A stretch of DNA of 40,718 nucleotides. Source: an uncultured Pelagibacteraceae bacterium (GTDB lineage Bacteria; Pseudomonadota; Alphaproteobacteria; Pelagibacterales; Pelagibacteraceae). The DNA lies in assembly GCA_902628305.1 (NCBI GenBank), contig CACOMK010000008.1, forward strand, positions 1-40,718. Direction: 5' to 3'. The first letter of the stretch is position 1; the number at the start of each line of letters is the position of its first letter. Below are positions 16,366-24,709 of the stretch, in pieces. Position numbers and translations under genes: made by a program. Under the pieces are notes generated by a model that was given only the letters and a program-made list of their open reading frames with translations, ran no database searches and had not been told where the DNA came from.

Positions 16366-17508
16366 ATGAAAAAAAAATTATATACTACAATTGGATTAAT
16401 GAGTGGAACATCTATGGATGGTATTGATTTATCTATAATTAAATCAGATGGATCCGATGAATTTTCAAACATTTTAGATGATTATTATGAGTATGATAAA
16501 AATCTTCAGGATCAGTTAGTTCGATTAAGAGATTTAGTCTTAACGAAGAAAGATCTTTTAATAAATTCAGAAAAATTGAGAAAATTAGAGCGTAATTTAA
16601 CTCTTTTTCATGCTGATGCAGTTTATGAAACATTAAAAAAATATAAAGAACCCATTGATTTGATAGGTTTTCATGGTCAAACAATTTTTCATAGCCCACA
16701 TGAAAAAATTACCAACCAATTAGGAGATGGTAAATTGTTATCTCAAATGGTCAAAAAAAAAGTCATATATGATTTTAGACAAGCGGATATTGAAAACAAT
16801 GGTCAAGGTGCACCTTTAACTCCAATTTTTCATCATATTTTATCAAAAAAAATTAACCAAAATTTTAATATTAAATTTCCAATAGGTTTTTTAAATATTG
16901 GTGGCATTGCAAATGTTACAAAAGTTATTAATGACTCAGAGAATTTCCAAAATAACCTTTCTGCTTTCGATATAGGTCCTGGTAATTGTTTAATTGATGA
17001 ATGGGTAAGAAATAATTCGTATAAAAAATTTGATAAAAATGGTGAATTATCTAAAGCAGGGAGAGTAGATCAATTAATTCTAAATCAGGCAATAGATAAT
17101 TTTAAAATAAATTCATACTCTCAGTCTCTGGATATTAAAAATTTTGATGTATCATTTGCAAGAGGTTTATCTTTAGAAGATGGTTGTGCTACTATAACAG
17201 ATTTTACAGCATATTTGATTGCAGAAGGATTAAAACATATTAGCCAAAAAAATAGTATTACATTTTTACTTTGTGGTGGTGGTAGAAAAAATACTGATTT
17301 AATAAATCGTATAAGAAATTATATATCAAATGAAAATAATATTAATTTGGAAATTATAGATAATTATAATTTAAAAGGTGATTATGTTGAATCTCAAGCT
17401 TTTGCATTTTTAGCCATAAGATCATTTTTAAATTTACCAATTTCTTTTAGCACAACGACTGGGTGTAAAGAATTTACAGTAGGTGGGAAATTAGTAGAAA
17501 ATTTTTAA
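16366..17508 (+). CDS. anmK: Anhydro-N-acetylmuramic acid kinase
   Basis: The 380-residue protein phosphorylates and opens 1,6-anhydroMurNAc during cell-wall recycling. The N terminus IGLMSGTSMDGIDLSII is the family's ATP-binding signature. DLIGFHGQTIFHSP, DFRQADIENNGQGAPLTPIFH, LNIGGIANVT, SAFDIGPGN and LLCGGGRKN are also characteristic. The length fits the family (about 370). It is divergent from tyrS with a 45-bp gap and converges on the hydrolase gene with a 4-base overlap. No MurQ, AmpG or NagZ gene is in the window. Confidence 0.96.
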   Translation: MKKKLYTTIGLMSGTSMDGIDLSIIKSDGSDEFSNILDDYYEYDKNLQDQLVRLRDLVLTKKDLLINSEKLRKLERNLTLFHADAVYETLKKYKEPIDLIGFHGQTIFHSPHEKITNQLGDGKLLSQMVKKKVIYDFRQADIENNGQGAPLTPIFHHILSKKINQNFNIKFPIGFLNIGGIANVTKVINDSENFQNNLSAFDIGPGNCLIDEWVRNNSYKKFDKNGELSKAGRVDQLILNQAIDNFKINSYSQSLDIKNFDVSFARGLSLEDGCATITDFTAYLIAEGLKHISQKNSITFLLCGGGRKNTDLINRIRNYISNENNINLEIIDNYNLKGDYVESQAFAFLAIRSFLNLPISFSTTTGCKEFTVGGKLVENF

Positions 17509-18161
17509 TAAAGTGCTGTTTCTTTTTTTATATATTTATCAAGATGCTTAATTAAAGCTTCACTTGTTTTTGAAAAGAAATGATTAGCCTCGGATACAGC
17601 ATTAAATTCGACCTTAATTCCTTTTTGTGCACTTAATCTTTTATCTAATTCTGTTATATACTCTACTGGTACCAATTCATCTTTTTTACCATAAGCAACT
17701 AAACCTGACGTTGGACACGGAGATAAAAAAGAAAAATCATAAACATTTGGTTGAGGCGAAATGGCTATAAATCTGTTTATTTCTGGTCTTCTCATTAATA
17801 ATTGCATTGCAATTAATGATCCAAATGAAAATCCTGACACCCAACATTGAGAATTATCAAAGTTTTCTCTTTCTAACCAATCTAAAGCTGCCGCTGCATC
17901 CGCAAGCTCACCTTGACCATTATCAAATTCTCCATCACTTTTACCAACACCTCTAAAATTTACTCTGCAAACTGAAAAATCGTTATCCATAAAAGTATGA
18001 AAAGTATCTACTACAACTTTATTATTCATCGTTCCGCCATACTGTGGATGCGGCTGTAATACTAAAGCAATTGGTGATGTATTTTTTTTACTTTTATAAT
18101 ATTTAGCCTCTAGTCTTCCTGCAGGGCCAGGTATAAATATTTCTAAAATTTTATTATCCAT
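17505..18161 (-). CDS. Alpha/beta hydrolase of the COG2945 type
   Basis: The 218-residue protein has an alpha/beta-hydrolase fold with the nucleophile S112 in SGFSFGS. The likely acid is D161 in AYGKKDELVP, and the likely base is H194 in EANHFF. The N-terminal LQPHPQYGGTMNNKVV and the central NFRGVGKSDGEFDNG are typical of a small alphaproteobacterial hydrolase group of unknown substrate. No signal peptide is seen, so it is cytoplasmic. Its ATG (18159-18161) lies 5 bases from a Fur-box-like sequence, and a possible promoter (TTGTCG, 17 bases, TACATT) can be read upstream on the minus strand. Confidence 0.88.
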   Translation of the reverse strand: MDNKILEIFIPGPAGRLEAKYYKSKKNTSPIALVLQPHPQYGGTMNNKVVVDTFHTFMDNDFSVCRVNFRGVGKSDGEFDNGQGELADAAAALDWLERENFDNSQCWVSGFSFGSLIAMQLLMRRPEINRFIAISPQPNVYDFSFLSPCPTSGLVAYGKKDELVPVEYITELDKRLSAQKGIKVEFNAVSEANHFFSKTSEALIKHLDKYIKKETALY

Positions 18162-18166
18162 AAAGC

Positions 18167-18185
18167 GATATTGATTATCATTCTC
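18167..18185. promoter_or_regulatory. Fur-box-like sequence
   Basis: The 19-mer GATATTGATTATCATTCTC matches the classical Fur consensus GATAATGATAATCATTATC at 16 of 19 positions and keeps the TGATNATCA core. It lies between the hydrolase start (5 bases away) and the iscR-suf operon (about 115 bases away). Because the region is AT-rich, chance similarity is possible. Location near an Fe-S operon supports iron control of one or both genes. Confidence 0.4.
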
Positions 18186-18225
18186 AAAAAAAATGTACGT
18201 TTATCATAAGTCAGCGACAATATGT

Positions 18226-18243
18226 GAGTTTTTTTTTAAACTC
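18226..18243. repeat. Short inverted repeat upstream of the IscR box
   Basis: GAGTTT (18226-18231) and AAACTC (18238-18243) form a perfect 6-base dyad around a T6 centre, ending 4 bases before the IscR box. No plus-strand gene precedes it, so it is unlikely to be a terminator. It may be a second operator half or simply an A/T-rich coincidence. Confidence 0.35.
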
Positions 18244-18247
18244 TAAA

Positions 18248-18269
18248 CTTGACCATTTTGGTCAGGTAT
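18248..18269 (+). promoter_or_regulatory. IscR type-1 binding site and -35 region of the iscR-suf promoter
   Basis: The 22 bases contain a perfect dyad TGACCA-TTT-TGGTCA (18250-18264) and extend to GGTAT at the 3' side. They fit the E. coli type-1 IscR consensus (YYGACTR, three A/T, YAGTCRR, STAT) with two mismatches that compensate each other across the dyad. The site overlaps a -35-like TTGACC (18249-18254); a -10-like TTTAAA (18271-18276) follows after 16 bases. Binding of [2Fe-2S]-IscR here would block polymerase, giving autorepression of iscR and suf when clusters are plentiful. Confidence 0.75.
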
Positions 18270-18299
18270 GTTTAAAAAGCCTTAATTTAAGGGTAAAAT

Positions 18300-18731
18300 A
18301 TGAAACTTACATCAAAAGGCAGATATGCTGTAATGGCATTAGTGGATTTAGCTAGGTTTGATAATATCAATCCTGTATCACTAAGAGATATATCTTTGAG
18401 GCAAGGTATTTCGTTAGATTATTTGGAGCAGATTTTTTCAAAATTAAAAAAAAACCATATAGTTAAAAGTATAAGGGGAAATCAAGGAGGATACGTTTTA
18501 AGTAAAAATCCAAATGACATAAAACTTACAAATATTTTCCATGCTGTAGATGAAAAGGTGAAAACAGTTCAATGTAAAAAGGATTCTAAAAAAGGATGTA
18601 ATGGACGAGCAACAAAATGTATCACTCATAATTTATGGGATGAGCTCGAAAATCATATTAATAGTTTTTTTGAAAAAAAAAGTTTGGAAGATTTAATACA
18701 AAATAAAAAAGAAAATAGAATAAATGGATAA
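18300..18731 (+). CDS. iscR: Rrf2-family Fe-S regulator IscR
   Basis: The 143-residue protein has an N-terminal winged helix ([51 protein letters not shown]). The cluster-binding loop has C92, C100 and C107 followed by H110. E. coli IscR uses C92, C98, C104 and H107, so all four ligands are present with slightly longer spacing. This supports a true [2Fe-2S]-sensing IscR rather than another Rrf2 member. It heads the suf operon, overlaps sufB by 8 bases, and has its own type-1 site at the promoter. Confidence 0.94.
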   Translation: MKLTSKGRYAVMALVDLARFDNINPVSLRDISLRQGISLDYLEQIFSKLKKNHIVKSIRGNQGGYVLSKNPNDIKLTNIFHAVDEKVKTVQCKKDSKKGCNGRATKCITHNLWDELENHINSFFEKKSLEDLIQNKKENRING

Positions 18732-20166
18732 CAGACAAAAAGAGATAGACAATTTAAAGGATTATAAATACGGATTTTCAACTGATATTGAAAATATTAA
18801 AGCTCCAAAGGGTTTAAATGAAGAAGTTATTAAGTTTATTTCTAAAATTAAAAAAGAACCTGAATGGATGTTAAACTTTCGACTTAAAGCTTTTGAAAGA
18901 TTTAAATTATTAAAAGAACCAAATTGGCAAAAACCAAAATATCCTAAAATTGATTATCAAGATCTTTATTATTATTCAGCACCTAAAAGTATGAAAAATA
19001 AACCTAAAAGTCTAGATGAACTTGATCCGAAACTTTTAGAAACTTATAAAAAATTAGGCATTCCTTTACAAGAACAAGCAAGATTAAATGGTATTGCTGT
19101 AGATGCAGTATTCGACTCAGTGTCAGTTGCAACAACGTTTAGAGAAGAGTTAACAAAACATGGAATTATATTTTGTCCAATATCTGAAGCCATTCAAAAA
19201 CATCCAGATCTTGTAAAAAAATATTTAGGTTCAGTGATACCTACAACAGATCATTTTTTTGCAACCTTAAACTCTGCAGTTTTTACAGATGGATCTTTTG
19301 CGTATATTCCAGAAGGGGTAAGATGTCCGATGGAGCTTTCTACGTATTTTAGAATTAATGCATCTAATACTGGTCAATTTGAAAGAACATTAATTATTGC
19401 TGATAAAGGTAGTTATGTGAGTTACTTAGAAGGTTGTACAGCACCAATGAGAGATGAAAATCAACTGCACGCAGCAAATGTAGAGTTAATTGCTCTTGAT
19501 GATGCAGAAATAAAATATTCCACAGTACAAAATTGGTACCCTGGAGATAAGGACGGCAAAGGTGGTATTTATAATTTTGTTACTAAGCGTGGTTTGTGTA
19601 AAGGAAAAAACTCAAAGATTTCATGGACTCAAGTTGAGACTGGTTCAGCAATTACCTGGAAATATCCAAGTTGTATTCTTAAAGGAGATAATTCAGTCGG
19701 TGAATTTTACTCAATTGCTATAACTAATAATTTCCAAAAAGCTGATACTGGTACAAAAATGATCCATCTTGGAAAAAATACAAAAAGCAAAATTATATCT
19801 AAAGGAATTTCAGCTGGAAATTCTGATATGACTTATAGGGGTTTGGTAGATATTTCTTCCAAAGCACAAAACTCAAACAATTATACACAATGTGACTCTT
19901 TATTAATGGGGAATAAATGTGGAGCTCATACTGTACCATACATTAGAAATAAAAATTCAGAGTCAAATATTGCTCATGAGGCAACTACATCTAAGATAAG
20001 TGAGGAACAATTACATTATTGTCAGCAAAGAGGATTAAATCCAGAGGAGGCAGTAGGATTAATTGTAAATGGTTTTTGTAAAGAAGTTTTACAACAGTTA
20101 CCAATGGAATTTGCCGTAGAGGCACAAAAACTTGTTGGAATTAGCTTAGAGGGAAGTGTTGGATAA
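18724..20166 (+). CDS. sufB: Fe-S cluster scaffold subunit SufB
   Basis: The 480-residue protein is the scaffold core of the SufBCD complex. Diagnostic blocks include FRLKAFERF near the N terminus and the central beta-helix with [35 protein letters not shown] and [19 protein letters not shown]. The C-terminal [23 protein letters not shown] followed by [16 protein letters not shown] is typical. It starts at ATG 18724 inside iscR and ends on the A that begins sufC (TAATG), so iscR, sufB and sufC are translationally linked. Confidence 0.98.
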   Translation: MDNRQKEIDNLKDYKYGFSTDIENIKAPKGLNEEVIKFISKIKKEPEWMLNFRLKAFERFKLLKEPNWQKPKYPKIDYQDLYYYSAPKSMKNKPKSLDELDPKLLETYKKLGIPLQEQARLNGIAVDAVFDSVSVATTFREELTKHGIIFCPISEAIQKHPDLVKKYLGSVIPTTDHFFATLNSAVFTDGSFAYIPEGVRCPMELSTYFRINASNTGQFERTLIIADKGSYVSYLEGCTAPMRDENQLHAANVELIALDDAEIKYSTVQNWYPGDKDGKGGIYNFVTKRGLCKGKNSKISWTQVETGSAITWKYPSCILKGDNSVGEFYSIAITNNFQKADTGTKMIHLGKNTKSKIISKGISAGNSDMTYRGLVDISSKAQNSNNYTQCDSLLMGNKCGAHTVPYIRNKNSESNIAHEATTSKISEEQLHYCQQRGLNPEEAVGLIVNGFCKEVLQQLPMEFAVEAQKLVGISLEGSVG

Positions 20167-20900
20167 TGTTAAAAATAAACCAATTAAATGCAAAAATTGA
20201 TAATAAGGAAATTTTAAAAGGTTTTTCTCTAAATATAAATCCAGGAGAAGTACATGCCATCATGGGTCCAAATGGATCTGGAAAAAGTACACTTTCAAAT
20301 ATTTTATCAGGAAAAAAAGGTTATGAAGTTTCTGGTGAAGTACTTTTTGAGGAAAAAGATTTATTTGAGTTAGAAACCGAAGAAAGAGCTCATAAAGGCA
20401 TTTTTCTAGCATTTCAGTATCCGTTAGAAATACCTGGTGTTAATACAAATATTTTTTTAAAAACATCTTTAAACGCAATAAGAAAAGCAAAAGGTGAAAA
20501 AGAGCTTGATGCTATAGAATTTTTAAAACTAGTAAAAGAAAAGTCTAAGCAATTAAAATTTGACGAAGAAAAATTAAATAGACAATTAAATGTTGGTTTT
20601 TCGGGTGGAGAAAAAAAGAAAAATGAAATTTTACAAATGTCATTATTGGCTCCAAAATTGTCAATTTTAGATGAAACAGATTCAGGTTTAGATATTGATG
20701 CTTTGAAAATTGTTGCAGATGGAGTTAACACACTAAGAAATCAAAATAATTCTTTTTTAATAATTACTCATTATCAAAGATTACTTGATTATATAAAGCC
20801 AGATTTTGTTCATGTTTTAATGGGTGGAAAAATTATAAAATCTGGAGGCCCAGAATTAGCGCTGGAATTAGAAAAAAAAGGTTATGAAAACTTTAATTAA
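20166..20900 (+). CDS. sufC: Fe-S assembly ATPase SufC
   Basis: The 244-residue ABC-type ATPase drives conformational change in SufBCD. The Walker A motif GPNGSGKS is at 34-41, followed by the Q-loop (AFQYPLEIPGV), the signature NVGFSGGEKKKNEILQM and the Walker B/D-loop LSILDETDSGLDIDAL. The H-loop His is in IITHYQRLL. All catalytic elements are intact. The sequence LDETDSGLD, with Asp where most ABC proteins have P/S, is typical of SufC. It lies between sufB and sufD with no spacer. Confidence 0.98.
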   Translation: MLKINQLNAKIDNKEILKGFSLNINPGEVHAIMGPNGSGKSTLSNILSGKKGYEVSGEVLFEEKDLFELETEERAHKGIFLAFQYPLEIPGVNTNIFLKTSLNAIRKAKGEKELDAIEFLKLVKEKSKQLKFDEEKLNRQLNVGFSGGEKKKNEILQMSLLAPKLSILDETDSGLDIDALKIVADGVNTLRNQNNSFLIITHYQRLLDYIKPDFVHVLMGGKIIKSGGPELALELEKKGYENFN

Positions 20901-22148
20901 ATGAAAGAACAATTACAAAAAGACTTTAAAAATATTATTAAAAATTTAAATTTATCTCAGAAAGATATTGAGATAAAAAAATTTAGTCTGGATAATTTTA
21001 TTGAAAAAGGTTTTCCAAATAGAAAAGAGGAAGATTGGAGATTTTCAGATCTTAATCAAATAATAAAAAAAAATATAGGTGAACTAAGTTTTTATTGTGA
21101 TTATACCTCAACTAACAAAGTTGACACCTCTGTATTTGTAGATGGATTAGAGCATAATAAAATAGTTTTTATAAATGGAAGAATTGAAAAAATTGATTTT
21201 GATTATGAAAAGAAAAATCAAATAGAAATAATAGATCAATCAGAAACTATTAATAGATTTAGTAATAATAATTCTTTATCAGATTTAAATAATGCTTTTA
21301 CCAACAAATGTTTCAAAATACTGGTCAAAAAAGGGTATCAATTATCAAAACCTCTTATTATTTATCATACATTTAATTCTAAAATATGGTCGAAAAACAT
21401 TAACTTAAGATTAGATTTTGAACTTAATCAAGATAGTTCTTTACGAGTAATTGATTTATTTAACGAAGATTCTGAAAAAAATTTTTTAAATATTTTTTAT
21501 AACTTCGACTTAAAAGAAAATGCAATTTTAAAAAATTATAAAGTAGATAAACTTGGAAATAAAAATGTTAAATACTCTTTTAATAATATTGAACAAGACA
21601 AAAATAGTATTTCAGAAACGTTTATTTTATCTTCAGGATCAAATTTTTTTAAAAATGAGATTAATTGTAATTTGAATGGAAAACATGCATCAGCTTTTGT
21701 TAATGGTATTTTTTCACTTAAAAATGATAAGCACCATGAAATCAGAACAATAATCAATCATTTGACCGAAAATACGAAAAGCTATCAATTAATCAAAAGT
21801 GTATTAGAACAAAGTTCTAAAGCAGTATATCAAGGAAAAATATTCGTTAATCCACAAGCACAGAAAACTGATGGGTATCAATTAAGTAAAGCAATATTAT
21901 TAAACAAAGAGTCGGAATTTAATGCTAAGCCTGAATTAGAAATTTATGCTGACGATGTTAAGTGTTCTCATGGTTCTGCATCTGGAAGCTTAAATGAAGA
22001 TTCTATATTTTATTTAATGTCTAGAGGATTAAGTTATCAGCAATCAAGAGAACTGCTAATTAATGGTTTTTTGCTTGATGTAGTAGAAAAAATAACGGAT
22101 TCAGAAATCAAAAACTTAGTTAAAAATATGATCGGAATCAAGGAATGA
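20901..22148 (+). CDS. sufD: Fe-S assembly subunit SufD
   Basis: The 415-residue protein is the SufB paralogue that pairs with SufC. An N-terminal helical part contains FPNRKEEDWRFSDLN, as in other SufD. The beta-helix is divergent and Asn/Lys-rich, and the C-terminal half contains YQGKIFVNPQAQKTDGYQLSKAILL, ADDVKCSHGSASGSLNEDSIFYLMSRGL and a C-terminal REL-type helix. This C-terminal block is strongly conserved and holds the His/Cys involved in cluster assembly with SufB. It begins on the base after the sufC stop and overlaps sufS by 4 bases (ATGA). Confidence 0.95.
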   Translation: MKEQLQKDFKNIIKNLNLSQKDIEIKKFSLDNFIEKGFPNRKEEDWRFSDLNQIIKKNIGELSFYCDYTSTNKVDTSVFVDGLEHNKIVFINGRIEKIDFDYEKKNQIEIIDQSETINRFSNNNSLSDLNNAFTNKCFKILVKKGYQLSKPLIIYHTFNSKIWSKNINLRLDFELNQDSSLRVIDLFNEDSEKNFLNIFYNFDLKENAILKNYKVDKLGNKNVKYSFNNIEQDKNSISETFILSSGSNFFKNEINCNLNGKHASAFVNGIFSLKNDKHHEIRTIINHLTENTKSYQLIKSVLEQSSKAVYQGKIFVNPQAQKTDGYQLSKAILLNKESEFNAKPELEIYADDVKCSHGSASGSLNEDSIFYLMSRGLSYQQSRELLINGFLLDVVEKITDSEIKNLVKNMIGIKE

Positions 22149-23362
22149 ATATTGACCAAATAAAAAAAGAATTTCCAATTTTTGATGAAAAAATTCAAAA
22201 CAATGATTTAGTTTATTTAGATAGTGCAAATTCGTCTCAAAAACCAAAAGTTGTAGTAGATAGAATCAATGAATTTTATACTAAACAATTTTCTAATGTA
22301 GGAAGAAGTGTTCATTATCTTGCTGTAGCTGCTACAAACCTATATGAAAATACAAGAACTTCAGTCCAACGATATATTAATGCAAAAGATAAAAATGAGA
22401 TTGTATTTACAAAAGGTGCAACAGAGGCTCTTAATTTAGTAGCAAATACTTTGGGCCAAAATTATTTGAAGGAAGGAGATGAAATTTTAATTACTGAACT
22501 CGAACATCATTCTAATTATGTACCCTGGCATTTTTTAAGAAAATCAAAAAATATCAAAATAAATTTTGCTGAAATTAATGAAGCAGGTGAAATAACTTTA
22601 GAGGAAATTGAAAAAAAAATAACACCAAAAACTAAATTAATAGCAATTACTCACTTGTCAAATGTGACTGGTGCAATTTTACCAGTTAAAGAAATAACTG
22701 ATTTAGCCCACTCAAAAGGTATTATAGTTGTAGTCGATGGATGCCAAGGTGCACCACATTTAAAATTAGATATGAAAGATTTGGATTGTGATTTTTATGC
22801 AATTTCATGTCACAAAATGTACGGACCGACAGGTTTAGGAGTTTTGTATGGTAAGAAAAAATGGTTAGAAGAATTACCTCCGTACCAAGGTGGCGGAGGA
22901 ATGATAAACGAAGTTAAAAAAGATAGGATTTCTTATGGTGAATTGCCCAATAAGTATGAGGCAGGTACTATGGCTACAGCACAAGTAATTGCTTTTGACC
23001 AATCAATAAAATTCTTAGAAAGTATTGGCATAGACAATGTTATTAAACACGAAGCTGATTTAGTTGAATATGGGCAAGAACTATTACAAAAAAATAACTC
23101 AGTTAAACTTATTGGAAATCCAAAAAATAAAGGAGGGGTATTATCATTTACCATGAAAGGAGTTCATCCTCATGATATAGCGACTATCTTAGATGAGGAT
23201 GGTGTTGCTATAAGAGCTGGACATCATTGTTGTCAAATTTTACATGACAAATTAAATATACCTGCAAGCGCAAGAGCTTCAGTTGGTATTTATAATACAA
23301 AAAAAGATTTAGATCAGCTAAATGAGTCGATAAACAACTGTAAAAAAATATTTAACTTATAA
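22145..23362 (+). CDS. sufS: Cysteine desulfurase SufS
   Basis: The 405-residue class V aminotransferase-fold PLP enzyme mobilises sulfur from cysteine. The PLP lysine is K224 in AISCHKMYGPTGLG. The substrate Arg/His elements are seen in VGRSVHYLA and LEHHSNYVPW. The persulfide-forming cysteine is C362 or C363 in IRAGHHCCQIL; a second Cys directly after the usual active-site position is slightly unusual. It belongs to the group II (SufS) type with a short catalytic loop, the partner of SufU or SufE. It overlaps sufD by 4 bases and sufU by one. Confidence 0.97.
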   Translation: MNIDQIKKEFPIFDEKIQNNDLVYLDSANSSQKPKVVVDRINEFYTKQFSNVGRSVHYLAVAATNLYENTRTSVQRYINAKDKNEIVFTKGATEALNLVANTLGQNYLKEGDEILITELEHHSNYVPWHFLRKSKNIKINFAEINEAGEITLEEIEKKITPKTKLIAITHLSNVTGAILPVKEITDLAHSKGIIVVVDGCQGAPHLKLDMKDLDCDFYAISCHKMYGPTGLGVLYGKKKWLEELPPYQGGGGMINEVKKDRISYGELPNKYEAGTMATAQVIAFDQSIKFLESIGIDNVIKHEADLVEYGQELLQKNNSVKLIGNPKNKGGVLSFTMKGVHPHDIATILDEDGVAIRAGHHCCQILHDKLNIPASARASVGIYNTKKDLDQLNESINNCKKIFNL

Positions 23363-23826
23363 TGAATTTAAAAGAACTTTATCAAGAAATTATATTAGAA
23401 CACGGTAAGAACCCAAGAAATTTAAGAAAAACAGAAGGTTTTAATAAAGATGCTAAAGGAAATAATCCACTTTGTGGTGATAATGTTCATGTATATTTAA
23501 AACTCAATGGACAAAAAATTGTAGAAGATGCGTCATTCGAAGGAAGTGGTTGTGCTATTTCAATGGCCTCAGCTTCTATAATGACAGATTTAATTAAAGG
23601 AAAAAATGAACATGAAGCCAAAGAAATAGTTGATGATTTTTTGGGTATGATTAAAGAAAATCCAGAATTAAAATCTGAATATTTAAATGACGATGAAAAA
23701 ACAAAACTAATGTGTTTATCTGGTGTAAAGCAATATCCAATGAGAGTTAAGTGTGCAACATTATCTTGGCACACTATGGTTTCTGCTTTTGAAGAAAAAA
23801 AAGATGAAGTTAAAACAGAAAATTAA
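23362..23826 (+). CDS. sufU: SufU-type sulfur-transfer/scaffold protein
   Basis: The 154-residue IscU-fold protein has C38 with D40 (NPLCGDN), C64 (GSGCAIS) and C131 (VKCATLSWHTM). These are the three Cys plus Asp that bind zinc in SufU. An insertion between the second and third Cys (about residues 80-118) distinguishes SufU from IscU. SufU accepts sulfur from SufS by zinc-ligand swapping. No SufE is present in the operon, so this is the likely sulfur acceptor. Confidence 0.94.
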   Translation: MNLKELYQEIILEHGKNPRNLRKTEGFNKDAKGNNPLCGDNVHVYLKLNGQKIVEDASFEGSGCAISMASASIMTDLIKGKNEHEAKEIVDDFLGMIKENPELKSEYLNDDEKTKLMCLSGVKQYPMRVKCATLSWHTMVSAFEEKKDEVKTEN

Positions 23827-23830
23827 AAAA

Positions 23831-24130
23831 ATGACTAAGAAAGATCAAATTATTGAGGAAATTAAAAAAATTTATGATCCAGAATTACCTGTGAATATTT
23901 ATGAATTAGGTTTAATTTATGACATTCAGATTAAAGATGAAAAATCTGTTATAATAAAAATGACTTTAACAACTCCTAATTGTCCAGTTGCAGAAAGTTT
24001 ACCCAAGGAAGTAAAAGAGAGTGTAATGCAAGTCGACGGCATTGAAGATGTAGAACTTGAGTTAGTTTGGGATCCCCCTTGGAGTAAAGATATGATGTCA
24101 GAAGCAGCAAAATTAGAAATGAATTTATAA
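23831..24130 (+). CDS. sufT: SufT-like MIP18/DUF59 Fe-S maturation protein
   Basis: The 99-residue protein is a single MIP18/DUF59 domain: IYDPELPVNIYELGLIYDI, then TLTTPNCPVAESLPKEV with the conserved Cys, and a C-terminal LVWDPPWSKDMMSEAAK. SufT proteins help mature Fe-S proteins in cells that rely on SUF. An earlier in-frame ATG at 23753 lies within sufU and adds a Lys-rich non-homologous N terminus; ATG 23831, four bases after the sufU stop, is the better start. Confidence 0.93.
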   Translation: MTKKDQIIEEIKKIYDPELPVNIYELGLIYDIQIKDEKSVIIKMTLTTPNCPVAESLPKEVKESVMQVDGIEDVELELVWDPPWSKDMMSEAAKLEMNL

Positions 24131-24465
24131 TGAGTCAGATAATTAAATTAAGTGATAATGCAGCAGAAAGAATTAAAGAGATCATGTCTAATGCAGAAAA
24201 AGATTCTGTTGGCGTAAGAGTTTCTGTAAAATCAGGTGGTTGTGCAGGAATGGCATATGTTATGGAGTATACAAAAGAGGTAAATCCAAATGATGAAGTT
24301 ATTGAGGAGAAAGGGGTAAAAGTTTTTGTTGATTCAGCTGCAATTATGTATCTTTTAGGAACTGAAATGGACTATAAAACAGAGGAAATGTCATCTAGTT
24401 TTGTCTTCAATAATCCCAATGAAACTGAGCGATGTGGTTGCGGAGAAAGCTTTAAAATAACATAA
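24130..24465 (+). CDS. sufA: A-type Fe-S carrier (SufA/IscA/HesB family)
   Basis: The 111-residue protein has the three conserved cysteines of A-type carriers: one in SGGCAGMAY and two in the C-terminal CGCGESF. It receives clusters from SufBCD and delivers them to target proteins. Its ATG overlaps the sufT stop. It is the last gene of the iscR-suf operon; the following 66 bases contain no clear hairpin terminator. Confidence 0.95.
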   Translation: MSQIIKLSDNAAERIKEIMSNAEKDSVGVRVSVKSGGCAGMAYVMEYTKEVNPNDEVIEEKGVKVFVDSAAIMYLLGTEMDYKTEEMSSSFVFNNPNETERCGCGESFKIT

Positions 24466-24496
24466 GTTGTATTATCCTAATTTTTGCATATCAGTA

Positions 24497-24525
24497 TTGC
24501 ATTATACGCATATCTGTTATATATT
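24497..24525 (+). promoter_or_regulatory. Candidate promoter of the 56-residue ORF
   Basis: TTGCAT and TATATT are separated by exactly 17 bases. The expected start point falls on or next to ATG 24532. Hexamers of this quality are frequent in AT-rich DNA, so this is a weak call. Confidence 0.3.
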
Positions 24526-24531
24526 TGTTGT

Positions 24532-24702
24532 ATGAACAAATTTGAATTTAAGAATCTAGTTAAAAACCTGAAAGACTCTTTAAAAGAGAAAACATTCTTT
24601 AAAGATCTACGTAAAGAAGTTGAAACTGGGGCCAACGGTACTCAAGATTATGTAGTTAAAAAAGGTGTTAACAAAGATACGATCGCAACAACTAGACAAT
24701 AG
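24532..24702 (+). CDS. Small Lys-rich protein, 56 residues, unknown
   Basis: I do not recognise this protein. From ATG 24532 it reads MNKFEFKNLVKNLKDSL, continuing to a charged helical middle (KEKTFFKDLRKEVE) and a polar end (GANGTQDYVVKKGV). It has no signal peptide, Cys or membrane segment. A longer TTG-initiated reading from 24484 is unlikely. A promoter-like pair TTGCAT (24497-24502), 17-base spacer, TATATT (24520-24525) would start transcription at about the ATG, so the message may be leaderless. It converges on glnA with 7 bases between the stops. The ordinary amino-acid make-up and its own gap argue for a real gene. Confidence 0.55.
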   Translation: MNKFEFKNLVKNLKDSLKEKTFFKDLRKEVETGANGTQDYVVKKGVNKDTIATTRQ

Positions 24703-24709
24703 TACTAGA

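Noticed and set aside
20414..20731. 105-residue ORF antisense to sufC
   Set aside because: It is the mirror of a highly conserved ATPase gene, Ser/Phe-rich, with no start signal; a shadow frame.
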